64,000 nucleotides of DNA, from positions 2,852,001 through 2,916,000 of the forward strand of contig NZ_JAUSXY010000001.1 of NCBI RefSeq assembly GCF_030944625.1, in the 5' to 3' direction. Within the stretch, counting starts at the first letter, position 1, and each line of letters starts with the position of its first letter. The notes under the pieces were generated by a model. The model searched no databases. It saw only the letters and a list, made by a program, of their open reading frames with translations, and was not told where the DNA came from. This stretch comes from Arthrobacter sp. SLBN-112. Lineage in GTDB: Bacteria > Actinomycetota > Actinomycetes > Actinomycetales > Micrococcaceae. The translations under genes and the position numbers were made by a program. This document shows positions 1 through 9,311 of this stretch, piece after piece.

Positions 1-14
1 CAGAAAGGCGTGCT

Positions 15-1811
15 GTGCTGCGCACACATGACCTCGGATCCCTTCGTTCCGAGCACATTGGACAAACCGTAACCCTGGCCGGCTGGGTGGGCCGCCGTCG
101 TGATCACGGTGGTGTGGCCTTCGTTGACTTGCGCGATGCTTCCGGTGTCTCGCAGGTGGTGGTGCGTGAAGAAGAGGTCTTCCATGGCCTGCGCAACGAA
201 TACGTCCTGCAGGTCAAGGGCACTGTTTCCCGGCGCCCCGAGGGCAACGAGAACCCGGCCCTGGCCACGGGTGAGATCGAGGTCATTGCTGAGGACGTCA
301 CCATCCTCAACACCTCCGACCCGCTGCCCTTCCAGATTGACGAGCATGTCGAGGTGGGCGAGGAAGCGCGCCTCAAGCACCGCTACCTCGACCTTCGCCG
401 TCCGGGCCCCAGCAGGAACCTGCGCCTCCGCTCCGAGGCCAACCGGGTGGCCCGCGAACTGCTCCACGATGAGGGCTTCGTGGAAATCGAGACTCCCACG
501 CTGACCCGCTCCACGCCGGAAGGTGCCCGCGACTTCCTGGTTCCGGCACGCCTGGCACCGGGTTCCTGGTATGCGCTCCCGCAGTCGCCGCAGCTGTTCA
601 AGCAGTTGCTGCAGGTGGGCGGCTTTGAGAAGTATTACCAGATCGCCCGCTGCTACCGGGACGAGGACTTCCGTGCGGACCGGCAGCCGGAATTCACGCA
701 GCTGGACATCGAGGCCAGCTTCGTCGACCAGGACGACATCATCCGGCTGGGTGAAAACATCGTCAAGGCGGTGTGGCAGCTCATCGGAGTCGATATTCCC
801 ACGCCGATCCAGCGCATCACGTACGCAGACGCCATGGCGCGCTATGGTTCCGACAAGCCGGACCTTCGCTTCGGGCAGGAACTGACGGAGCTCACCGAGT
901 TCTTCAAAGACACCAACTTCGGCGTCTTCAAGGCACCCTATGTTGGTGCCGTCGTCATGCCTGGGGGCGCCTCGCAGGCACGCCGGGCCCTTGATGCCTG
1001 GCAGGAATGGGCCAAGCAGCGCGGCGCCAAGGGTCTTGCCTACGTCCTGTACAAGGAAGACGGCGCGCTCGCCGGACCGGTCGCAAAGAACCTCACCGAG
1101 ATCGAGCGTGCGGGACTGGCCGACGCGGTTGGCGCCAAGCCCGGCGACTGCATCTTCTTCGCGGCCGGTGAGAAGACGCCATCCCGCGCCCTGCTGGGCG
1201 CTGCACGCGTGGAAATCGGCCACCGTACCGGCCTGATCGACCCCACCGCGTGGGCTTTCTGCTGGGTTGTGGACGCTCCCATGTTCGAGCCTGCTGCCGC
1301 CGCCATCGCCTCAGGTGACGTAGCGGTTGGTGGCGGCAAGTGGACCGCCGTCCACCACGCCTTCACTTCGCCGAAGCCCGAGTTCCTGGACACCTTTGAC
1401 AAAGACCCGGAGTCGGCGCTGTCCTACGCTTACGACATCGTGTGCAACGGCAACGAAATCGGCGGCGGCTCCATCCGTATCCACCAGCGCGACGTGCAGG
1501 AGCGGGTCTTTGAACTCATGGGCCTGGACAAGGAAGACGCGCAGACCAAGTTCGGCTTCCTGCTGGAGGGCTTCAAGTACGGCGCACCTCCGCACGGCGG
1601 CATCGCCTTCGGCTGGGACCGCGTCGTTTCGCTGCTCGCCGGTGTGGAATCCATCCGCGACGTCATCGCCTTCCCGAAGTCCGGCGGCGGCCACGACCCG
1701 CTCACGGAGGCACCGGCACCCATCACGCCGCAGCAGCGCAAAGAAGCCGGCGTGGACTTCAAGCCGGAGGCCAAAAAGCCGGAAGAGAAGAAGCCCGAAG
1801 AGAAGAAGTAG
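15..1811 (+). CDS. aspS: Aspartate--tRNA ligase
   Basis: Charges tRNA(Asp) with aspartate in the cytoplasm. The 598-residue protein has the family layout: an N-terminal OB-fold anticodon-binding domain (about residues 15-105, with [19 protein letters not shown]), a class II catalytic core with motif 2 ([21 protein letters not shown] region, about 212-235) and motif 3 ([10 protein letters not shown], about 530-540), and the bacterial GAD insert between them. The GTG start follows a GAAAGG ribosome site by 6 bases. The C-terminus ends in a low-complexity Lys/Glu/Pro tail (KPEEKK repeated), which is not part of the catalytic fold. Whether it is discriminating or also acts on tRNA(Asn) cannot be judged from this sequence. 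The upstream control region lies outside the window. Confidence 0.97.
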   Translation: MLRTHDLGSLRSEHIGQTVTLAGWVGRRRDHGGVAFVDLRDASGVSQVVVREEEVFHGLRNEYVLQVKGTVSRRPEGNENPALATGEIEVIAEDVTILNTSDPLPFQIDEHVEVGEEARLKHRYLDLRRPGPSRNLRLRSEANRVARELLHDEGFVEIETPTLTRSTPEGARDFLVPARLAPGSWYALPQSPQLFKQLLQVGGFEKYYQIARCYRDEDFRADRQPEFTQLDIEASFVDQDDIIRLGENIVKAVWQLIGVDIPTPIQRITYADAMARYGSDKPDLRFGQELTELTEFFKDTNFGVFKAPYVGAVVMPGGASQARRALDAWQEWAKQRGAKGLAYVLYKEDGALAGPVAKNLTEIERAGLADAVGAKPGDCIFFAAGEKTPSRALLGAARVEIGHRTGLIDPTAWAFCWVVDAPMFEPAAAAIASGDVAVGGGKWTAVHHAFTSPKPEFLDTFDKDPESALSYAYDIVCNGNEIGGGSIRIHQRDVQERVFELMGLDKEDAQTKFGFLLEGFKYGAPPHGGIAFGWDRVVSLLAGVESIRDVIAFPKSGGGHDPLTEAPAPITPQQRKEAGVDFKPEAKKPEEKKPEEKK

Positions 1812-1897
1812 CACGCGGAACGCTGCGCAGGCAGCGGCCGTTGGGAGGTTCTCCGGAAACCCGGGGAACCTCCCGCCTTTAACGAAGGAGCCATCCG

Positions 1898-2722
1898 TTG
1901 TCCACACCCGGCAATACCGAAACCCCGCACGGTGAACGGCTGGACCTCGAATCTGCCATGGACGCTGCGTGGCCGGCCCTTGAACGGCATGAAGCCGGCA
2001 CCTGGGTGCTCCGGGCGGCGCACGGCGTCACGCAGCGGGCCAACTCCATCTGGCCGCGTGCCGCGTCCGCCGGCCAACCTGACGGCGACCTCGCCCGTCT
2101 GCTCGCCGACGCCAGGGCCTGGTACCGCCGCCGCCGGCTGCCGGTGATCTTCCAGCTCTTCGACAATCCCGCGATGGCAGCGCTCAACGACTTGCTCGAC
2201 GCCGAGCGCTTCACCCGGCAGTCCGAGACCGTGGTCATGACGCGCAGCGCTACCGCAGGCGGTGCCCCTTGGGCCGGCCGGGCAAACCATGCAATTGAAC
2301 TGTCACCGATGCCGTCCGAGGACTGGCTGCGGGTCTGGTGGGAGGTCGACGGCCGCGGAGGCGAGGACGCCCTCGCCACGGCCCGGGCAATCCTCGAAGG
2401 GTGCCCGTCGGTGTACGCGTTGGCGCGGGACAACGCCGGCCGTGCCGCCGCCGTCGGGCGCCTTGCCCTTCCGGCCGGCAGCCCCCTCGGCGGCGTTTAC
2501 GGCATGGCCACACGCCCTGACGCGCGCCGCCATGGGTACGCGGCAGCCATTCTCCGGGCCCTGCTGCACGTCGGTGGGGAACGGGGCGTGACGGACTTCT
2601 GGCTGCTTGTTACGGCGCCGAACCATGGGGCCCAGGCGCTGTATTCCAGAGCCGGCTTCGCCGTGTCCGGCCGCTATCTGTACCGTCAGGAACCGCCCCG
2701 TCGGTCGCTGACCGGCTGCTGA
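1898..2722 (+). CDS. GNAT family N-acetyltransferase
   Basis: Probable acetyl-CoA-dependent N-acetyltransferase with unknown acceptor. The 274-residue protein has an N-terminal half with the R-A-x-G-x-T-x-R-A-N-S-x-W-P type pattern seen in two-part GNAT proteins, and a C-terminal GNAT fold with the acetyl-CoA pyrophosphate loop near residues 205-215 (RPDARRHGYAAAIL) and the usual final ALYSRAGFAVSGRYLYR strand pair. The start is TTG at 1898, 7 bases after a perfect AAGGAG. It lies 86 bases after aspS on the same strand and could be cotranscribed. The family assignment is firm; the substrate is unknown. Confidence 0.85.
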   Translation: MSTPGNTETPHGERLDLESAMDAAWPALERHEAGTWVLRAAHGVTQRANSIWPRAASAGQPDGDLARLLADARAWYRRRRLPVIFQLFDNPAMAALNDLLDAERFTRQSETVVMTRSATAGGAPWAGRANHAIELSPMPSEDWLRVWWEVDGRGGEDALATARAILEGCPSVYALARDNAGRAAAVGRLALPAGSPLGGVYGMATRPDARRHGYAAAILRALLHVGGERGVTDFWLLVTAPNHGAQALYSRAGFAVSGRYLYRQEPPRRSLTGC

Positions 2723-2738
2723 AGGCGCCCCGCCTCCC

Positions 2739-2778
2739 GTGGTTGAGCCTGTCGAAACTTGCCGGCCAGGTCAACCAC
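2739..2778. repeat. REP-like hairpin between convergent genes
   Basis: GTGGTTGA (2739-2746) is the exact reverse complement of TCAACCAC (2771-2778), and the left arm continues into GCCTGTCGAAAC. This resembles the GGTTGAGC-TGTCGAAA-type element scattered through Micrococcales genomes (recalled, not searched here). It sits between two convergent genes and covers the stop codon of the minus-strand gene, so it may also act as a transcription end. Confidence 0.45.
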
Positions 2779-3442
2779 CTGCGGGATCGGTCACCGTGAC
2801 CCTTACCGAGCACGCGTCCGCCGCGGCCTTCTTCAGGACGGCGGCCCTGGGCTCCGGTACGTCGAGATAAGCAAGCCGGGGCAGCTGGACATACGGGCGC
2901 AGGGGCGGTTGCTGCAGGACAAGGTCCGCAAGGGCCCTGTCGCCGCCCGGCACCACGTACTCGAACGCTGCACCACCGAACACGCCAGCCGCCTGTTCCG
3001 CAACGGCGGACACCAGGGCATCGGCCTGGTTGGAACGCCGCCGGGCGAAGCGCTGCTGTGACTGGCCCCCTGCTGCGGTGCGGGACTGGACGTACCTGGT
3101 GCCGGCCTTCGACGCCAGAAGCATGCCCTCGCTGGCCACCCCGATGCCGTAGCCGCCCCGCCGCACCAGCAGCAGTCCCAGCCGGCGCGGCTGGGACGCC
3201 AGGGCGGCCAGGCGCTCCACGGGGTCCGTACCGCGTCCGGGACGGCCGTCCGCGGGCCACGGCGCCTGCAGGAGCGCAGTTGTGCCATCGGCGGCCACCA
3301 GCCGGAGCCCGTCGTCGTCATCCTGCAACCGGTAACCACCGTGGGAGGACCCGAACCGCTCCACCCAGCCTGCCAGCCGGGCGCCGGGCACGAACGCCGT
3401 CCGGACGGACGGCGGGCCGCCGGCGGAAACAGGGGCGGGCAT
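2771..3442 (-). CDS. acVLRF1-type peptidyl-tRNA hydrolase (Vms1-like release factor)
   Basis: Member of the actinobacterial Vms1/Ankzf1-like release factor family (acVLRF1), thought to cut peptidyl-tRNA on stalled ribosomes. The key segment is SKAGTRYVQSRTAAGGQSQQ followed by RFARRRSNQA at about residues 110-140: the GGQ-like turn with a following Arg-rich stretch is the family hallmark. The 223-residue product starts at the ATG at 3442 after a GAAGGAT ribosome site; a longer open frame upstream to 3661 overlaps rarA and is not credible. It is divergent from rarA with 63 bases between them. The biochemical role of this bacterial branch is inferred from the family, not from the neighbours. Confidence 0.8.
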   Translation of the reverse strand: MPAPVSAGGPPSVRTAFVPGARLAGWVERFGSSHGGYRLQDDDDGLRLVAADGTTALLQAPWPADGRPGRGTDPVERLAALASQPRRLGLLLVRRGGYGIGVASEGMLLASKAGTRYVQSRTAAGGQSQQRFARRRSNQADALVSAVAEQAAGVFGGAAFEYVVPGGDRALADLVLQQPPLRPYVQLPRLAYLDVPEPRAAVLKKAAADACSVRVTVTDPAGG

Positions 3443-3493
3443 AGGCGATCCTTCGCTGTCGGGAGCCGGGGAAAAGCAGGAGTGGACTGGAAG

Positions 3494-3499
3494 TAGCCT
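3494..3499 (+). promoter_or_regulatory. -10 box of a probable leaderless rarA transcript
   Basis: TAGCCT fits the actinobacterial -10 consensus TANNNT and ends 6 bases before the GTG of rarA, so transcription would begin at or next to the start codon. No ribosome-binding site precedes the GTG. No convincing -35 box is visible. Confidence 0.45.
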
Positions 3500-3505
3500 A
3501 TCTAT

Positions 3506-4939
3506 GTGGATGATCTCTTCGGGCACGGCCCAGAAAACGACGACGACGACGGTCCCGTCGCCGGGGCAGGCAGCGGTCCCGGGGGACAGGGGTCGCCGCG
3601 GAGCCCGCTGGCGGTGCGCATGCGGCCGCGCAGCGTGGACGAAGTTGTGGGCCAGCAGCACCTGCTCGGCCAGGGCTCACCATTGCGGCAGTTGGCTGCG
3701 GGCGCGGACGCCGCAGGTCCGGCGGGGCCGAGCTCGCTGATCCTCTGGGGACCTCCGGGCACCGGAAAAACCACCCTGGCGCATGTCATCGCCCGCGGAC
3801 CCGGACGAAAATTCGTTGAACTGTCCGCGATCACGGCCGGCGTCAAGGATGTCCGCCGCGTCATGGACGACGCCCTGACGGCCCGCGACCTCTACAAGAC
3901 CACCACCGTGCTCTTCCTGGACGAGATCCACCGGTTCAACAAAGCCCAGCAGGACGCGCTGCTGCCAGGGGTCGAAAACCGCTGGGTGGTCCTGGTGGCT
4001 GCCACCACGGAGAACCCTTCCTTTTCCGTGGTGTCGCCGCTGCTGTCCCGGTCCCTGCTCCTGACGCTCAAGCCGCTCACAGAGGCGGATATCGAGGGCC
4101 TCCTGGTGCGGGCCGTGGAAGACCCCCGCGGGCTCGGCGGCAAGGTCCGGCTCAGCGACGAGGCGCTCGACCATCTGGTCCGGCTCTCCGGCGGCGACGC
4201 CCGCCGGGCGTTGACGGCGCTGGAAGCAGCGGCGGGGGTCGCCTTCGGTGACGCGGACGACGTCGAACGTTCCGTCGCGGAGGACAGCGGCACTCCCGAA
4301 CCGGTCACCGTGGAGTTGCGCCACACCGAGCGCGCCCTGGATGCTGCCGCCGTCCGGTATGACCGGGCCGGTGACCAGCACTACGACGTCGCCAGCGCCT
4401 TCATCAAGTCCATCAGGGGATCCGATGTGGACGCCGCCCTGCATTACCTCGCGCGGATGCTCGAAGCGGGTGAGGACCCCCGCTTCGTGGCCCGGCGGAT
4501 CGTCATTTCCGCAGCAGAGGACGTGGGCATGGCGGATCCCACCGCGCTCCAGACCGCTGTGGCCGCAGCCCAGGCGGTGCAGCTCATCGGGATGCCCGAG
4601 GGGCGGATCATCCTCGCCGAGGCAGTGGTCCACCTGGCCACCGCGCCAAAGTCCAACGCCGCCTACATGGGCATCAACAAGGCCATCGCCGACGTCAGGG
4701 CCGGGCTGGGCGTCGGGATCCCCGCGCACCTGCGGGATGCGCACTACCCGGGGTCAAAGCAACTGGGCCATGGCGTTGGCTACAAGTACGCCCACGACGC
4801 TCCACACGGGGTGGCGAGCCAGCAGTACCCGCCGGACGACCTGGTGGGGCGGGACTACTACCAGCCGACTAACAACGGCGCCGAACGGGACATCGCAGTA
4901 CGGCTTGAGCGGCTGCGGAAGATTGTCCGGGGCACCTGA
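3506..4939 (+). CDS. rarA: Replication-associated recombination protein A (AAA+ ATPase)
   Basis: RarA/MgsA/WRNIP1-family ATPase that acts at stalled replication forks with SSB and the recombination machinery. The 477-residue protein has Walker [10 protein letters not shown] (about residues 82-90), Walker [19 protein letters not shown] (about 136-153), the sensor region [10 protein letters not shown], and the C-terminal helical tetramerisation part with the family signatures KSIRGSD and [10 protein letters not shown]. The N-terminus carries a short acidic/Gly-rich leader before the conserved [14 protein letters not shown]. The GTG at 3506 is chosen because a -10 box lies just upstream and fits a leaderless mRNA; an ATG two bases earlier is in another frame. 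Confidence 0.95.
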   Translation: MDDLFGHGPENDDDDGPVAGAGSGPGGQGSPRSPLAVRMRPRSVDEVVGQQHLLGQGSPLRQLAAGADAAGPAGPSSLILWGPPGTGKTTLAHVIARGPGRKFVELSAITAGVKDVRRVMDDALTARDLYKTTTVLFLDEIHRFNKAQQDALLPGVENRWVVLVAATTENPSFSVVSPLLSRSLLLTLKPLTEADIEGLLVRAVEDPRGLGGKVRLSDEALDHLVRLSGGDARRALTALEAAAGVAFGDADDVERSVAEDSGTPEPVTVELRHTERALDAAAVRYDRAGDQHYDVASAFIKSIRGSDVDAALHYLARMLEAGEDPRFVARRIVISAAEDVGMADPTALQTAVAAAQAVQLIGMPEGRIILAEAVVHLATAPKSNAAYMGINKAIADVRAGLGVGIPAHLRDAHYPGSKQLGHGVGYKYAHDAPHGVASQQYPPDDLVGRDYYQPTNNGAERDIAVRLERLRKIVRGT

Positions 4940-4984
4940 CGGCATGGTAAGCTGAATCTTCGTCTGGCAAGGCACGGACGCACT

Positions 4985-5012
4985 TTGCCCTTGAATTTCC
5001 TTCGAGTAGGTT
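4985..5012 (+). promoter_or_regulatory. Candidate rpsD promoter
   Basis: The 170 bases between rarA and rpsD hold a possible promoter: TTGCCC (4985-4990), a 16-base spacer and TAGGTT (5007-5012). A second possibility is TTGTCC (4923-4928) with TAAGCT (4948-4953). Neither is close to consensus. No tRNA or riboswitch was recognised in this stretch. Confidence 0.35.
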
Positions 5013-5109
5013 ATGCCCTGTGCCCAGTAGCAAAAGGCAGCGGTTGGCCGATGCTCTCCATCGTGGAGGCCAGTAACACTGACACACCGCAGATATTGGA
5101 AGGACACAA

Positions 5110-5736
5110 GTGGCTAACAACACTCGTGCTCGCCGTCAGGCCCGCCTCTCGCGGTCCCTCGGCATCGCTCTGACCCCCAAGGCCGCCAAGTACATGGAGC
5201 GCCGCCCGTACGGCCCCGGTGAGCATGGCCGTGCCCGCAAGAAGCAGGACTCCGACTACGCCGTTCGCCTGCGCGAAAAGCAGCGCCTGCGCGCCCAGTA
5301 CGGCATCCGCGAAGCACAGATGACCCGTGCCTTCGAGGAAGCCCGCCGCACCAAGGGCCTGACCGGTGAAAACCTCATCGAACTGCTCGAAATGCGCCTT
5401 GACGCCCTGGTCCTGCGTGCAGGCTTCGCCCGCACCATCGCCCAGGCCCGCCAGCTCGTTGTGCACCGCCACATCATGGTTGACGGCATCCGCGTTGACC
5501 GTCCGTCGTTCCGCGTCGGCGAGGGCCAGCTGGTCCACGTCCACAGCCGCAGCGAGACCATGGTTCCGCTCCAGGTTGCCGCAGCCGGTGCCCACCGCGA
5601 CGTCCTGCCTGCCGTTCCGGCCTACCTTGACGTCAAGCTGGAAGCCCTGCAGGCCCGCCTGGTCCGCCGCCCCAAGCGTTCCGAAATCCCGGTGACCTGC
5701 GAAGAGCAGCTCGTCGTCGAATTCTACGCACGCTAA
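5110..5736 (+). CDS. rpsD: 30S ribosomal protein S4
   Basis: Primary 16S rRNA-binding protein of the small subunit body. The 208-residue sequence begins with the S4 N-terminal region (ARLSRSLGIALTPKAAKYMERRPY with PGEHG) and has the S4 RNA-binding domain at about residues 98-160 (EMRLDALVLRAGFARTIAQARQLVVHRHIMVDG). The N-terminus has no cysteine zinc knuckle, so it is the zinc-free form. The GTG start follows GGAAGGA (5098-5104). As usual in Micrococcaceae it stands alone, outside the alpha operon, and has its own strong terminator. Confidence 0.98.
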   Translation: MANNTRARRQARLSRSLGIALTPKAAKYMERRPYGPGEHGRARKKQDSDYAVRLREKQRLRAQYGIREAQMTRAFEEARRTKGLTGENLIELLEMRLDALVLRAGFARTIAQARQLVVHRHIMVDGIRVDRPSFRVGEGQLVHVHSRSETMVPLQVAAAGAHRDVLPAVPAYLDVKLEALQARLVRRPKRSEIPVTCEEQLVVEFYAR

Positions 5737-5753
5737 ATCCCAGCAGCGTATCC

Positions 5754-5787
5754 AAAGAAGCCCGTGGCAAGCGCCACGGGCTTCTTT
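5754..5787 (+). terminator. Rho-independent terminator after rpsD
   Basis: A perfect 15-bp stem, AAAGAAGCCCGTGGC (5754-5768) with GCCACGGGCTTCTTT (5773-5787), encloses an AAGC loop and ends in T residues. It lies 17 bases after the rpsD stop codon. Confidence 0.93.
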
Positions 5788-5881
5788 GTATGTAAGGTAC
5801 TTGGGGGACATCTGCGCAACGGGCCTTCCGGGCCCGGCCTGGATGGAACCCGACCACGGAATTTCGAGGAGATGAACGTCT

Positions 5882-6256
5882 ATGTCTGGTGGCGATATTG
5901 CCGGCCTGATCGCTGCTGGGGTGTTCGCGCTCCTGGTACTGCTGCTCGCAGTACCCATCCTGAAGCTGGGGAGTGTCTTCGACGAGGTGCGCACTGCCAT
6001 CAAGTCCATCAGCGACGGCGCCACGCCCCTGATGGATGAGGTCACCGCCACCGTTTCGACCACCAACCAGCAGCTGAAGAAAGTGGATGGCATCTCGTCC
6101 AACGTCTCGGATGCGTCTGCCAACATTGCCGCCCTGTCCTCGCTGGTAGCCGCCACGGTGGGTTCGCCCCTGATCAAGGTGGCCGCGTTCAGCTACGGTG
6201 TGCGCAGCGCCTTCGCCAACCGCACGAAGCCCGCAGCCGGCCGCCGCAGCCGCTAG
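5882..6256 (+). CDS. DUF948 domain membrane-anchored protein
   Basis: Small conserved protein of unknown function, 124 residues. One N-terminal membrane segment (about residues 5-28, IAGLIAAGVFALLVLLLAVPIL) is followed by an amphipathic coiled-coil-like stretch rich in Val/Thr/Ser (VRTAIKSISDGATPLMDEVT onward), which is the DUF948 pattern. A GAGGAG ribosome site precedes the ATG. It sits directly before the next small gene and alaS, an arrangement common in actinobacteria, but its link with alanyl-tRNA synthesis is unknown. Confidence 0.85.
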   Translation: MSGGDIAGLIAAGVFALLVLLLAVPILKLGSVFDEVRTAIKSISDGATPLMDEVTATVSTTNQQLKKVDGISSNVSDASANIAALSSLVAATVGSPLIKVAAFSYGVRSAFANRTKPAAGRRSR

Positions 6257-6273
6257 ATTCGAAAAGAACCAAC

Positions 6274-6504
6274 ATGAAAAGAATTGTTTGGATGGGAATT
6301 GGCGTGGCCATCGGCGTCATCGCGTTCCGCAAAGTTACCGAAGCCCGGTCCAACCTTGGGCAGGAGGGCCTTAACCGTGCCGTTGGGCGGCTGGCGGACG
6401 GGGTGTACGACTTCGCCGACGCCGTCCGCGCCGGGATGCGGGAGCGTGAGACCGACCTCCGCGCCGCACTGGGCGTCGACTCCGCCGAACTGGTGCGCCG
6501 CTGA
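6274..6504 (+). CDS. DUF6167-like small protein
   Basis: A 76-residue conserved protein of unknown function. It opens with a short hydrophobic anchor (MKRIVWMGIGVAIGVIAFRK) followed by a charged helix (GLNRAVGRLADGVYDFADAV and onward), matching the small family that accompanies DUF948 genes upstream of alaS in actinobacteria. It starts 17 bases after the preceding gene and is probably cotranscribed with it. The ribosome site is weak. Confidence 0.75.
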   Translation: MKRIVWMGIGVAIGVIAFRKVTEARSNLGQEGLNRAVGRLADGVYDFADAVRAGMRERETDLRAALGVDSAELVRR

Positions 6505-6625
6505 GCCGCACGGCAAGCAAGGCAGCCAACGAAAACCGGCAGGAACCGACCCCGGAACCCGCCACCTGAACTAACTTTCCGCGCCCGGCAGGAGCCGCGG
6601 ACCACGAAGGGTAAGAAAACAGCTC

Positions 6626-9304
6626 ATGAAGTCGCAGGAGATCACAAAGCGCTGGGTGGACTTTTTTGTCAGCAAGGGCCACACGGCGGTTCCCTCCGCA
6701 TCGCTGGTCTCCAGCGACCCCTCGCTGCTGTTCACGGTGGCCGGCATGGTCCCGTTCATTCCCTACCTCACCGCCCGTGAGGAACCGCCCTACTCCCGTG
6801 CCACCAGCGTGCAGAAGTGCATCCGCACCGGTGACATCGAAGAGGTGGGCAAGACCGCCCGGCACGGCACGTTCTTCCAGATGTGCGGCAACTTCTCCTT
6901 CGGCGACTACTTCAAGGAAGACGCCATCAAGTTCGCCTGGGACCTGCTCACCACCAGCGTTGACGACGGCGGCTACGGCCTCGCGCCCGAACGGCTGTGG
7001 GTGACCGTCTACGAAGAGGACGACGAGGCCGAGGAACTGTGGCTCAAGAACACCGGTGTCCCTGCTGAACGCATCCAGCGCATGGGCAAGTCGGACAATT
7101 ACTGGTCCACCGGCCAGCCCGGGCCGGCCGGGCCCTGCTCCGAGATCTACTACGACCGCGGACCGGCCTATGGCGTCGAAGGCGGCCCGCTGGCTGACGA
7201 GACCCGCTACATCGAGATCTGGAACCTCGTGTTCATGCAGTACCAGATCGAAAACGTGCGCTCCAAGGTGGACTTCGACATTGTGGGTGAGCTGCCCAAG
7301 AAGAACATCGACACTGGCCTGGGCATGGAACGCCTCGCCATGATCCTGCAGGGCGTCGAGAACATGTACGAGACCGACCAGGTCCGGCCGGTCATCGACA
7401 AGGCCGCGGAACTCTCCGGCAGGGAATACACCTCCGCTGAGACTCCTGAGGACCCCCACCACACGGACGACGTCCGCATGCGCGTTGTGGCCGACCACAT
7501 CCGCTCGGCCCTGATGCTGATCTCCGACGGCGTCACCCCGTCCAACGAAGGCCGCGGCTACGTCCTTCGCCGCCTGATCCGGCGTGCCGTCCGTTCCATG
7601 CGCCTGCTGGGCGTCGAACAGGCCTGCCTGCCGGAGCTGCTGCCGGCTTCGCGGGACGCCATGAAGGGCGTTTACCCCGTGGTGGAAACCGACTTCGCAC
7701 GGATCAGCCGCATCGCCTATGCCGAGGAGAAGGCGTTCCTGCGCACCATTGCGTCCGGCACTGCGCGGCTTGAGGACGCGGTGAAGGAATCCAAGGCTGC
7801 CAACAAGCCGTTGTCCGGCGAGGATGCCTTTACCCTGCATGACACCTACGGCTTCCCCATTGACCTCACGCTCGAAATGGCCGAGGAGGCGGGCCTGAAG
7901 GTTGACGAGGCCGCCTTCCGCAGCCTGATGCAGGAACAGCGCCAGCGCGCGCAGGCAGATGCCAAGGGCAAGAAGGGCGGCCACGCCGACGTCACCGTCT
8001 TCCAGGAGCTCCTGGGCCAGGGTGAGACGGTCTTCACCGGCTACTCCGAGCTCGAGGGCGAGTCGCGTGTCCGCGGCCTCCTGAGCGCCGGCCGCAAGGT
8101 CCAGCAGGCTGCCACCGGCGACGAAATCGAACTCGTGCTCGCTGAAACCCCGTTCTACGCCGAGGCCGGTGGCCAGGCTGCCGACACCGGCCTCATCACC
8201 GGCGACGGGTTCGTCGTCGAGGTCCTGGACGTGCAGCGCCCCATCAAGGGCCTGAGCGTGCACAAGGCGGTTGTCCGCGAAGGCGAGATCGGCGCAGACT
8301 CGCTTGTGCGCGCCGCCGTCGACCGTGAACGCCGGCACGCAGCAGAGCAGGCCCACACGGGCACGCACATCGTGCACGCCGCCCTGCACCAGATCCTCGG
8401 GCCGGAGGCCACCCAGCGCGGCTCCTTCAACAAAGCCGGCTACCTGCGCTTCGACTTTGCCTGGGGCGAAGGCCTGAGCACCGCCACGCGTTCGGAAATC
8501 GAAGAGGTGTCCAACCTGGCCATCCGCAACAACTACGCGGTGGAAACGAAGATCATGGGACTGGCCGAGGCCAAGGCAATGGGTGCCATGGCCCTCTTCG
8601 GCGAGAACTACGGCAGCGAAGTGCGCGTCGTGGAAATCGACGGCGCATGGTCACGCGAGCTCTGCGGCGGCACCCACGTCGCCAATACCTCGCTGATCGG
8701 CAGCCTGTCCCTGCTGGGCGAACAGTCCGTCGGTTCAGGGAACAGGCGCGTGGAAGCCTTCGTTGGCATGGAGGCTTTCCGCCACCTTGCCGCCGAGCGC
8801 GCCCTGGTGACCGAACTGACCGACCTGCTGAAGGTCCCCTCCGGCCAGCTCGCCGACAGGATCTCCGCCACCTTGGCCAAGCTGAAGGCCACGGAGAAGG
8901 AACTGGACCGGCTCCGCAAGGAACAGCTGGCCGCCTCAGCCGCGCAGCTGGTCAACACCGCCAAGGACGCCGGGGGAGTGAAGGTACTGGCCCACGACGC
9001 CGGCACCGTCAGCGGAGCTGACGACCTCCGGGGCCTGGCACTGGACCTTCGCAACAGGCTCGGTTCGGCGGCCGCCGCCGTGGCCGTCGCAGGTGTCGCG
9101 AACGACCGTCCGCTGATCCTGGTGGCCACTAACGAGGCAGCCCGGGAAGCCGGCGTCAAAGCCGGTGCGCTGGTCCGCGTTGCCGCCGGCGTGCTCGGCG
9201 GCGGCGGTGGCGGCAAGGACGACGTCGCCCAAGGCGGAGGGACCGACGCCGGAAAGGTTGGCGCCGCGCTGGCCGCCGTCGTCGACGCCATCTCCGCGCG
9301 CTAA
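6626..9304 (+). CDS. alaS: Alanine--tRNA ligase
   Basis: Charges tRNA(Ala) and removes mischarged Ser/Gly. The 892-residue protein shows the class II catalytic domain (KCIRTGDIEEVGKTARHGTF, about residues 70-90), the editing domain with zinc ligands H577 and H581 (AEQAHTGTHIVH) plus C680 and H684 (CGGTH), and the C-terminal DHHA1/C-Ala domain ending in a Gly-rich GGGGGGK segment. The length is typical for the family. It starts at ATG 6626, about 120 bases after the DUF6167-like gene, and is followed 7 bases later by ruvX, as in other actinobacteria. Confidence 0.98.
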   Translation: MKSQEITKRWVDFFVSKGHTAVPSASLVSSDPSLLFTVAGMVPFIPYLTAREEPPYSRATSVQKCIRTGDIEEVGKTARHGTFFQMCGNFSFGDYFKEDAIKFAWDLLTTSVDDGGYGLAPERLWVTVYEEDDEAEELWLKNTGVPAERIQRMGKSDNYWSTGQPGPAGPCSEIYYDRGPAYGVEGGPLADETRYIEIWNLVFMQYQIENVRSKVDFDIVGELPKKNIDTGLGMERLAMILQGVENMYETDQVRPVIDKAAELSGREYTSAETPEDPHHTDDVRMRVVADHIRSALMLISDGVTPSNEGRGYVLRRLIRRAVRSMRLLGVEQACLPELLPASRDAMKGVYPVVETDFARISRIAYAEEKAFLRTIASGTARLEDAVKESKAANKPLSGEDAFTLHDTYGFPIDLTLEMAEEAGLKVDEAAFRSLMQEQRQRAQADAKGKKGGHADVTVFQELLGQGETVFTGYSELEGESRVRGLLSAGRKVQQAATGDEIELVLAETPFYAEAGGQAADTGLITGDGFVVEVLDVQRPIKGLSVHKAVVREGEIGADSLVRAAVDRERRHAAEQAHTGTHIVHAALHQILGPEATQRGSFNKAGYLRFDFAWGEGLSTATRSEIEEVSNLAIRNNYAVETKIMGLAEAKAMGAMALFGENYGSEVRVVEIDGAWSRELCGGTHVANTSLIGSLSLLGEQSVGSGNRRVEAFVGMEAFRHLAAERALVTELTDLLKVPSGQLADRISATLAKLKATEKELDRLRKEQLAASAAQLVNTAKDAGGVKVLAHDAGTVSGADDLRGLALDLRNRLGSAAAAVAVAGVANDRPLILVATNEAAREAGVKAGALVRVAAGVLGGGGGGKDDVAQGGGTDAGKVGAALAAVVDAISAR

Positions 9305-9311
9305 TCCAGCC

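Noticed and set aside
4940..5109. tRNA or small RNA gene before rpsD
   Set aside because: No cloverleaf or conserved T-loop motif could be drawn; only promoter-like elements are visible.
6371..8389. 672-residue open frame on the minus strand across alaS
   Set aside because: Antisense shadow of a high-GC gene; no known domain, and alaS on the other strand is certain.
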